Positions 55,566 through 64,000 of a stretch of 64,000 nucleotides of DNA are shown piece by piece; the stretch's first letter is position 1; each line of letters starts with the position of its first letter. Under the pieces are notes generated by a model, which saw only the letters and a list, made by a program, of their open reading frames with translations, was not told the origin of the DNA and did not search any database. The translations under genes were made by a program, and so were the position numbers. The stretch is taken from the NCBI RefSeq assembly GCF_048544455.1, contig NC_133536.1, forward strand, positions 196,915,325 through 196,979,324. Reading direction: 5' to 3'. The stretch is from Silene latifolia (taxonomy: Eukaryota; Streptophyta; Magnoliopsida; Caryophyllales; Caryophyllaceae).

Positions 55566-57126
55566 TCACATCGAAAGAAAGTGGTATAGGGGTTAGCCCT
55601 TGTCCTTCGGTATTAAATTTGGGACATGATGATATATTTGGCCGTGCAACTTGAAGACATAAATCCCCTTTTGTGTTTTGGATTCGAAGTCCCTTCAAGT
55701 GAGCTGAAGGCAAATAAGTTACTGTACAGTCGGGCATATTTCTGGAAATGAATGGCATCCTCGTCCTAAGAAGTAAATAGCCTCACAAATTCTCTTGGAT
55801 AACCGTTTTGGGGTAACATGATAGCCCCATCCCCTAAACAATTTTTTTTGGATTCGTACGCGAACTTAAATGCAAAACATTTGTCACTGTTCTATCATTG
55901 TGGATGCTGGTGGGACTATCACAGCATTTATACAAACAACCAATTCTGTCAGTATGTTGTTTCGTCTTTAATATAACAGAAATATTAACAATCTAGTAAG
56001 GGACACACGACACACACCCTCTAGGCCGTCGAAGCTGAAAGGTTGCCCTTTTGGGGGTTGGGTTCCTCTTGCTTGGGCCCCCGGCTACAGTGCTTTTTTC
56101 ACAAATGGATGGCAACAGTGCAGTCTAAAGATAACGTTTCAATCTATCGTTTTGGCATTTCAGTATAGCGGTAAAGGGTACCTGGCCATGGCAGCGTTGA
56201 TCTGGCTTCGCGTTCAACGCTTGCGTTTTCCAAGGCCAGGCGTAGCTGTCGGCGGATAGATAGGGAAGTTCTCTATGTGTTTGATTTGGGCGGCGACAGT
56301 TTTGTGTACATATAATATGGTTACCAAGCAATATGCTTAAATTGTAGTAAGAACTAAGAAAAAGACTGGGCAACACATTTCCAAAGTAGACTAAAGGGCA
56401 TGTATACGTTTTTCCCTTCATGTGTGACGACCCAGCCTATCTCAAGAAGCCTAAACAGCAGCAGTTCCAACCGACAACATTTATCGAGCCTGATTTGTGC
56501 TGTCAGGATAGTGGTCGTATGAGGCATCGTGACCCCTTAAGGAGAGTGTTGGAGAGCGGTACACAAACTAACAAGGTAAGAACTCTGCTATAATCAGCTC
56601 ACTATGGTGGCAGAACGCGGTAAAACTATATGCTCAGTTACGATGGGGTATCTGACCTGTAGCATGTAGCGTGAACTCAATTCAGGCTGTAATAGTCGCA
56701 GTGGTGACTGGTGAGCCATTACAATATACTATTTTGTGTTCGCCTTGACAATGGCACTGCATCTTTCATGGTAATTAGCACTGCGGGTGGACATACATGT
56801 GTAGCTTTTTTGATTTTTTTTTTACTATCACAGGCAATGGTATGGGTAGATTTGCTATGTTACTCCGACACTTCACTTAACTGTTGTGTCGCGTCTCGGT
56901 GTCCGACACGACACGACACTTCGACACTTCAATTTAGACCACAAAACAGGAAAATTCACCCTAAATACCCGTGTCCGACACGCCAACACTTGCACTTAGC
57001 ACCAATGCTACTAATATAAACCGTTCAATACAAACAATTTAAAAGACAAACACCAATTACATTTGAATTGACACGCAAAAGTAAGCCATAACGAGCACTA
57101 AATATTACACATGAACCATAAAGTAC
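55566..57126. other. Spacer between gypsy element and ETG1 block
   Basis: No gene recognised. AAAGTGGTATAGGGGTTAGC (55577) repeats the left flank of the gypsy element. A plus-strand stretch near 56445 (DPAYLKKPKQQQFQPTTF, IEPDLCCQDSG) looks protein-like but I cannot name it. GTGTCCGACACG palindromes near 56900-56990 are a common plant repeat. Confidence 0.35.
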
Positions 57127-57930
57127 AAAGGTGTATAATTACTTCACTCAAGGGTGAGCCCTGAACAAAGTCGTGCACATCAAGCTTCCTGTGCGCAATA
57201 CAGTGGATAAGTGGTACCTGCAAGATGAACAAGTTAAATTGACTTGGCTACCAACGAAGCATTTAGAAACATCCTTTGTGCAAATACTGGAGGTTTTCAA
57301 ACTCAAAGTCATCAAAGCATGAAGCAAAGGTTGAGTAATAAGTTGACATCTTTGGAAAAAAAAATATTTTCCGGGTATTAGATCCTTGTAGGGTTACCAC
57401 TGAACCCACGGGTTCTACGACTCAAACAGATGTCATGGAACGTAGCTATATGAGACATAAGAACTTTCAAATCAGAATCCAAGATGTAGCTTGCAAACCT
57501 TCACTGGGGGTTATTGTGCCAATTCATCTTCATAAAGGCTGCTGGACAGCTGATCAGCCTCTTCCTGGTTTACACTTAGCTCTGAATCAAAACTGAGGAC
57601 TCCAATAAACTCAAAGATTTCATTCAGTTTTATATCAGACTTAGGTGAGTTTTACACCTGCACAGAGAAAGGTGCAAATACGTGTTCAATATTAAGCTAT
57701 AGTAATATACAAGAACATTTTCAAGTGAAATTTTTCTACATCGACCACAGACTGTAAACTGCTTAGTGATTGTGAAGCCTACCTTAACCAGACAAGGAAA
57801 ACATGATGCGTCAAGATCAAATCGCGGAGAAAAGGCAATAGAGGTTATCTCCATTTACCAAGTTTAGCTGCACTTCAGATGAGGAAGGACACCCCTCTTC
57901 TCTCTGTGGATAATAAGAAATACTTAAAGA
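57127..57930 (-). pseudogene. ETG1: Duplicated ETG1/MCMBP exon block
   Basis: This block of about 800 bp repeats 62959-63760 in the same orientation, with a few percent differences. On minus it holds CPSSSEVQLNLVNGDN with FDLDASCFPCLVK, then SDIKLNEIFEFIGVLSFDSE with EEADQLSSSLYEDELAQ, then IHCIAHRKLDVHDFVQGSPL. These are consecutive exons of the MCM-binding protein. It shares with the other copy the frame change before FDLDAS and the stop after DELAQ, so the damage predates the duplication. It stands between TELO2 exons and the gypsy element, detached from the rest of ETG1. Confidence 0.8.
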
Positions 57931-58176
57931 GGCGAGAAATATTCACACACTATTTACTTGGAAACACAGGGAGGGAAAGTACCTAAGTTCTTCGACCAAG
58001 CGGTCCCTAGGTTGCAATACTGTAAAAATCAGGGTTGCATAAGGAGTTGAAAACTAAAGAGATGTCCATTTTAAGAAATCAAAGCTAAGATCGCAATTGA
58101 AAATATAGAAATCAGGGTTGTTGAGCGTTGAAACAAAATTCATAGAAACCAATATGCTTCTACGCCATTTGCACGT

Positions 58177-59350
58177 TCAACCACTAGTGGCGTAAGATCT
58201 GCCAGCCATTCTTTCTACAACATATGCATCTTTGATGATTTCTAACATCAGAAACCAGAATTTAAAACTGGTGTCTAACAGGAAATCAGCCTCGAGTTTA
58301 GTATCTGTATGTGGTGAAAGAAAGCTCCGAACACGGCTAAGAATATGAGGTATGAATTCGCTTAGTAACAAATCTGCAGTAAAGATGCAAATCAGCATAA
58401 GCAACCGGCTTTCTTGATTGGAAGAAACTCAGCAGAGACAGCACCCAGCCACCCACACCACTGTATCATGCATAGGGATTTACATTGACGTAGCCACATT
58501 TAAGACAGTAGAAGCAATGAGATATAGGCTGAAGAAAATAGATCATATTGCATTTATGTTTCTCATACCTTCAGTTATTTCACCCAATCTAAAAGTAACA
58601 TTACCCATTTACCCATGATGAAAATTACGTCGAAAATGGCACCAAATGACCTTATTTCATAGCAAAAATAAGCAAAGCTAACTACCCAAGCTTAGGGAAA
58701 TATTTAGCTTTATTCTATCATAACATAGAACCAACGACTAGAACCAAATAAAAGGGAGTATTTGGCTCCATTGAATATGGAAACATCATTCAAGCTCACG
58801 CCCATAAGAGAGGGGAACAAAAGGCGAAGCAGGACATTAGAAAATATATAAGAATAGGAGAGCAGAACAGGAAAAACATGACACATTAAAAATCAAAGTA
58901 TCAAACTGAACGGACTGGAACTAATTCGAGAGATTGGGTGAAGTACAAGTTTGAAAACAGTTTTCAAGTAGCACAGCCAGATCCCAGATGTTATGATTGT
59001 TAACATTATTTCTCGACAAAGTCTAAGAGTTTCAACCAACAATACACCAATATGTGGGCACAAGCTAACAAAGATACCCTATCATGGATATTTTCCTTAC
59101 CAGTTGACCCACGTCCACAAATGCAAGTAAACATTTCTCCAACAAACTGAAAGGTGGCATCCAGAACAGTGCTAGTAGATTTGGAGTATCCACCAGATGC
59201 CTTCAAGCTGTTCTCTTCGGCTCCAGCCAGAAGCTGAGTTGTGATATTCTTGAAAAAATAACTGCTGATCTTTGTAAAGGATAAATATACATCAACAATG
59301 TAGGAACACTGGACTTGTTGGCTTGTTGCTAGTTTGCTACTGGAAAATAT
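58177..59350 (-). pseudogene. TELO2: TELO2 exons, HEAT-repeat region
   Basis: The exon at about 59101-59275 reads SSYFFKNITTQLLAGAEENS, STVLDATFQFVGEMFTCICG and RGSTG before a GTAAGG donor. The exon at 58373 (acceptor TGCAG) reads LLLSEFIPHILSRVRSFLS, FKFWFLMLEIIKDAYVVERM, after which the frame is lost near 58190 (expected EQLL... not readable in frame). They are consecutive in the TELO2 protein and lie on the same strand as the C-terminal exons 14 kb further left. Confidence 0.72.
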
Positions 59351-59814
59351 ACTCAATTAGATAAGAATAGACCAATCTATTACGTTAAGCTGTCAATCAC
59401 CATTTGGGGGTATTTGAAAACACTCAAACCAGCGATTTTAAGCTTCAACATTTATGAGCAGAAAGAAGGTGAATTGGTTAATTGGAGATCAGAAAGGATA
59501 CTGAGGTGAAAGAGATTTTGCTGCTCCACGGCAGGCTTTGTCAGAGACAGATATAACAAACTGAGCCACTCTAGACACTGTCAGCTTAACTACAGTCTAC
59601 AGATTGTGTTTTCTACAGATTTGCTGTTAAACTAAGATCTCTGGCAATCTGAATAACACCTTCGTTTTCTAACAAGCAGATTACCATTAATTAATCTGCA
59701 TTTATCAGAAACAAGGTTGTAAACACAGAACAGAAATTACCTTCTGCGAACATAATTAGAAATCAAACCAAGTGGAAATAAGACTAAAAATCACCTTTCA
59801 GCATATGATCTAAC

Positions 59815-61134
59815 TATTTTAGATTGTGATCTAGACAGGGGATCACAGCCTGAACAACCTCAGTAGAAAGACCCTTCACGAAAAATACATTATAAACAAG
59901 ATTCTGTGCTGTAATTGGTAAGCGAGGCAGCCAATTGGAAGCAACATCTGCAGGAAAGGAAAAACAGATGATAATTCTATCATTGATATAGGTTAACTGT
60001 GTTGGCAGCTAATAATATAAATGAACTCAACCATGCTTTAAACATTATACCATAACTACAGTTAACGCAAGAAATCAAAGCAACAGAAGACTCGCCACCC
60101 AAAAGAGATACTACAAATGCTATATTAGCATATTGCACACACACACACAACATTCCACGCCCTTCCCAAAAAACAAAAGAGAAAATTGGGACGGAACAAA
60201 GCTAGCTTATATTCAGTTTCAGATGCAATATTCTATAGTCCGACTTGGTGTTAGTATCGTTTAGTGCCTGTCCCAAAATAGGTCATCACAAATCGATCCT
60301 CGTCGCTGCACCATAAATACAACCAACGCTATGTGAAAAACGGTCGCAATAACCATCTAACATTTAGAGGGCGTTTGGTTGAGGGGTTACAGGAAAGGGA
60401 ATCAAATAATCTCATTCCCTAATACAGTGTTTATTCACCCCATTTTCCCTTACCCTTCTTTAGATTGATATTACCCCTCATTCCCTGCCCCCCTCCCCCT
60501 CCCCAAGATATCCCGTACCCTTACCCTATCCTCTACATTACCACCAACATCCTCCACTTCAACCATCAACACTCGTAATCAACACACACCAACCCATAGG
60601 GGAATCAAGGGGTATTCATTTTCTTTCCCCTTGTGTCCCTTACCCCTTCATTTTCTTCACTTCATTCCCTTACCCCTTCGTGAGCCAAACACCCCCTTAG
60701 AAATTACTCTGTAGTTGAAATGTGGTGTTAGGTTCATGGTTTAATACCATGAACCCGAACCTTCTATGGTTTTCTCCAACCCTCCCTAGGGAGCAATCCA
60801 TTAATGACAACCCAAATGTAAAGCTTATGCATATAATTTCCTGCATGAACGATGTTCACTTATTGCATCCATTCCCAATAGCACATTTATTAGCTACATT
60901 ACCTTTCTTACTTTCTATTATATAAATTTATCTTGTCATTAGAAACTCTATCATCAACTCATACAATCAAACCAAAAACATTAAGTCAGATGTGTAAGGA
61001 ATTTTTATTCACGACTGATGAGTTAAAAAAAATACCGTAAATCAAAACCGAGCTAACGTAGGAAATGCAACCCCTCGATAGAATACTTCCCAAAGCTGAC
61101 TCCTCTCACTCTCAGAGGGAACTTCTTTCTTGAG
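59815..61134 (-). pseudogene. TELO2: TELO2 N-terminal exons
   Basis: The exon at 61049-61134 (acceptor TTTCAG, donor GGTTTT) reads LKKEVPSESERSQLWEVFYR and GVAFPTLAR. The next, from 59947 (acceptor CTGCAG), reads DVASNWLPRLPITAQNLVYN, VFFVKGLSTEVVQAVIPCLD to a stop near 59816. In TELO2 homologues a few residues (VLLY) stand between the two; I do not find them. The intron holds a Tourist-like MITE. The first 50 or so residues of the protein are missing, and the sequence to the right is the end of ETG1. Confidence 0.72.
60367..60696. mobile_element. Tourist-like (PIF/Harbinger) MITE, 330 bp
   Basis: Ends GAGGGCGTTTGGTTGAGGGG and the complement of CGTGAGCCAAACACCCCC, with AAGGGAATC-type inner repeats on both sides. 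TTA target duplication at 60364-60366 and 60697-60699. Confidence 0.85.
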
Positions 61135-61264
61135 CTGAAAACACCAATTCAAAACGCTAAACAAGTCAAACAAGACATTGAAAATCAACAAAAAAACCTT
61201 ATATATACTCTACTCCTTTCAACCTACAATAATCATTGGAGCTTCCAACATACTTATATATTCC

Positions 61265-63735
61265 CTCAATTTAGCCAGCTGCATTTCTGGGCTAATTGTA
61301 TGATCCAGCGATCTAAGATTGTTAAGTACCATCTCCAAGCCTCCATCTCCAAGCCTGAATTACTTTTTCATCTAGAGTTTCTGAGGACATTGTTAATGAA
61401 GGCTGAAAAGGAAGAACTATATCTGCTGGCAGTAAATTGGACTTTCCCCATGATAGAATGAGCAATTGGACATCTGCTGGCATCTCTATTTTGTAATACT
61501 GAAAATCATATTAAACCTGAAAAAAACCTTGAGTTGATTAAACGATAGGTTATAAACTTCAAGATGATACCATTCAACGCATTGTGCAAATGTCAGCTAG
61601 ATAAAGTCCCATCCAGCATTACGACACTGCCTAAAGGGGTCCCCCAAGTTGCAAGTATAGGAGAAAGATGTACACAGCCCTACTCCTGTGTTTTAGATGA
61701 CCCAAAATAAAAATTACGTCCACAAAGCATTTCTGTACTGTAGTTTTTTGAACACTACCTTATGCAATTCCGTCGAGTTCTTCAATGATCTCGCATTTTC
61801 AACTCCTATAGTCTCGCCTATGATAACGTGAGAACCTTCAGCCAGCTGCAGAACTCCAGGAACTAATCTGTTGTCCAACAATAGAAGTGTAAAGAACGGA
61901 AGATTGCTAAACGAATATAAGGATGAAAAAGTATTAAACTACATACCTGTTTGCCTGATAATCCTTTTTGGGGGCAAGGCAAACAGTATTAAGATACTCA
62001 ATTGTGAAAGGTATGTGCTGTGTGAAAGGGAGTAGTTTCTTCATAGTAATAGTGAGAGGGCTCGCAAATATTGATGCAGTTTCCTTGCTAACGCCAGTTA
62101 GGTTAAGTGAAAGCTTTCCCACAGCTACAGCATCAACTCTATCATGAACCTGGAAATACGGACCCATGAACAAGCTTAAGCTACCATGTAGGAGCAATTT
62201 AGAATATACTCCCTCTGTCCCGACCATTTGTTGTCCTTTTCCATTTTGAGGTGTCTCAGTCAATTGTTGTCCTTTCTATTTTAAGAATGAATTTGATGAG
62301 TAATTTGATCATTCACACTCAATTCATTCCACTTGTCATTTAGTAATTGGCTCCCTCCCCTTTCCTTGGTCTTTGTGCCAAAACCAAAGGACAACAAATG
62401 ACCGAGACGGAGGGAGTAAAAATTTAAAAAAAATTATATATATATATCATGAGTTCATGACATAGAGCTACAATAAATTCAAGGAGTGACCATTTACACT
62501 CCTTGGTTTAACAAGATTGCAGATCTTGTTGCAAAAGTTAAAAATGGGATTTGACAGCAATATCTTCAAGTTTCAAGTCTTACCAACACACAAGCCCTAA
62601 AACACTTGTCATAATTAGAAAGCCTTGTACAAACGATAAATACTTGTATAGTTCTCATTTAATTATACAATTCAGTGGTTCGTTTCATGTTTAAGACTGT
62701 CCCTTTTCAATGCTTGTAGATCATGCAACTCTAGAGACAATCATTATAACTATGAGCTAAAAACTAACCCGAGAAAATAAGTGCAACAACAGAAACTGAG
62801 CAGCTACTCCATCATTTCCAAGAACTGTCGTGAGGTGAGTAAGCAAGCTGTCCCTTGTGCTTTTGATCAGCGAAGGATTAGCTACAAGTAACCACATCGA
62901 AGTTAACATGTAATCCAATAAGAATGAGACTGCAAAAAGAAAACACAAGCCAGAATATAAAGGTGTATAATTACTTCACTCAAGGGTGAGCCCTGAACAA
63001 ATTCGTGCACATCAAGCTTCCTGTGCGCAATACAGTGGATACGTGGTACCTACAAGATGAACTAGTTAAATTGACTTGGCTACCAACGAAGCATTTAGAA
63101 ACATCCTTTGTGCAAATACGGGAGGTTTTCAAACTCAAAGTCATCAAAGCATGAAGCAAAGGTTGAGTAATAAGTTGACATCTGTGGAAAAAAAATTATT
63201 TTCCGGGTATTAGATCCTTGTAGGGTTACCAATGAACCCACGGGTTCTACGACTCCAACAGATGTCATGGAACGTAACTATATGAGACATAAGAACTTTC
63301 AAATCAGAATCCAAGATGCAGCTTGCAAACCTTCACTGGGGGTTATTGTGCCAATTCATCTTCATAAAGGCTGCTGGACAACTGATCAGCCTCTTCCTGG
63401 TTTACACTTAGCTCTAAATCAAAACTGAGGACTCCAATAAACTCAAAGATTTCATTCAGTTTTATATCAGACTCAGGTGAGTTTTACACCTGCATAGAGT
63501 AAGGTGCAAATACGTGTTCAATATTAAGATATAGCAATATACAAGAACATTTTAATGTGAAATTTTTCTACAGCGTCCACAAACTGTAAACTACTTAGTG
63601 ATTGTGAAGCCTACCTTAACCAGACAAGGAAAACATGATGCGTCAAGATCAAATCGCGGAGAAAAGGCAGCAGAGGTTATCTCCATTTACCAAGTTTAGC
63701 TGCACTTCAGATGAGGAAGGACACCCCTCTTCTCT
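61265..63735 (-). pseudogene. ETG1: ETG1/MCMBP (MCM-binding protein) exons, broken
   Basis: Exons on minus: 63615-63735, about 63335-63480, about 62960-63055, 62770-62881 (NPSLIKSTRDSLLTHLTTVL, GNDGVAAQFLLLHLFSR), 61947-62149 (VHDRVDAVAVGKLSLNLTGV, KKLLPFTQHIPFTIEYLNTV), 61759-61867 (LVPGVLQLAEGSHVIIGET) and 61265-61498 (MPADVQLLILSWGKSNLLPA, RSLDHTISPEMQ). Order and content match ETG1, which binds the MCM2-7 helicase in S phase. Damage includes a stop after DELAQ (about 63349), a frame change before FDLDAS (about 63650), an in-frame loss of about nine codons after IIGET, and a 15-bp duplication with a frame change near 61320. The C-terminus after SPEMQ is absent. The 5' end lies beyond the window. 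Confidence 0.85.
62209..62416. mobile_element. Stowaway MITE, 208 bp, in an ETG1 intron
   Basis: CTCCCTCTGTCCCGACCATT at the left and its complement AATGACCGAGACGGAGGGAG at the right. TA target duplication at 62207-62208 and 62417-62418. It lies between the exons at 62149 and 62770. Confidence 0.92.
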
Positions 63736-63760
63736 CTGTGGATATTAAGAAATACTTAAA
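62959..63760. repeat. Right copy of the 0.8-kb direct repeat (partner at 57127-57930)
   Basis: From AAGGTGTATAATTACTTCAC to TTCTCTCTGTGGAT the two copies align without large gaps. They include exons and introns of ETG1 and are about 5.8 kb apart. Confidence 0.9.
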
Positions 63761-64000
63761 TATAGAAATCACAAACGACTTTTGTGAACATTGACTTTTT
63801 GACTCATTACTCTCCTCAACTAAAGAACCTCAACAAATTTACCAAACATGATACACGGGATCACATAAAACGTCGTGATTTGATTATAATAGTGAGTACT
63901 TCATAAAAAAATAAGATGGGGTTCACTCACCATCTTGTACAAGGAGAAACCTCATAAGTCTTGATTTGAGCCCTGCCAAGAGACAAGAACCTTAGGTTAG
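63761..64000 (-). other. ETG1 upstream intron or flank, truncated by the window edge
   Basis: No exon recognised. AT-rich, with no match to the flank of the 57127-57930 copy beyond about 63765, so the duplication ends here. Confidence 0.35.

Noticed and set aside
1-64000. tRNA or rRNA genes
   Set aside because: None recognised by eye; the tRNA-Met-like matches are primer-binding sites of retroelements.

Overview
The window is plant nuclear DNA. It has intron-bearing host-type genes (F-box/DUF295, TELO2, ETG1/MCMBP), plant-type FAR1/MULE transposases, Stowaway and Tourist MITEs, LTR retrotransposons with tRNA-Met primer sites and an integrated caulimovirid. A core eudicot is likely; I cannot fix the species. 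Almost nothing here is ordinary single-copy genic space: the window is a nest of mobile elements around a few host genes, most of them broken.

1-4.9 kb: remnant of a FAR1-domain (MULE) gene on the minus strand. Beside it are three arrays of a 21-bp minisatellite that alternate with two diverged copies of a 96-residue coiled-coil microgene. 4.9-10.3 kb: a composite non-coding MULE-like element with TIRs, degenerate GATACAC repeats and captured gene pieces. 10.39-20.74 kb: a roughly 10.3-kb MULE with recognisable TIRs. It carries a three-exon transposase that reads open throughout (plus strand) and, on the opposite strand, a decayed ULP1-type cysteine protease gene whose protease domain is duplicated.

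20.78-28.71 kb: an apparently full-length endogenous caulimovirid (pararetrovirus fossil) on the minus strand. It is bounded on both sides by TA microsatellites and opened at the tRNA-Met primer site. 28.7-30.3 kb: a CACTA terminus and a MITE. 31.7-39.8 kb: a tandem pair of F-box/DUF295 genes, one intact and one dead, separated by AT-rich DNA with MITEs and a possible Helitron end. 41.3-42 kb: a dead F-box gene of the FBA type.

42.2-64 kb: a minus-strand series of exons from two unrelated housekeeping genes, TELO2 (telomere length regulation, TEL2) and ETG1/MCMBP (MCM-binding, replication and cohesion). Both carry frameshifts, one TELO2 exon is inverted and a block of ETG1 exons is duplicated. 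This locus has absorbed a LINE ORF1 fragment, a young Ty1/copia element (47.1-51.8 kb), a reduced Ty3/gypsy element (52.1-55.6 kb) and several MITEs. The probable intact host CDS in the window is the F-box gene at 31.7-32.9 kb; the probable intact element genes are the MULE transposase and, less certainly, the two microgenes.
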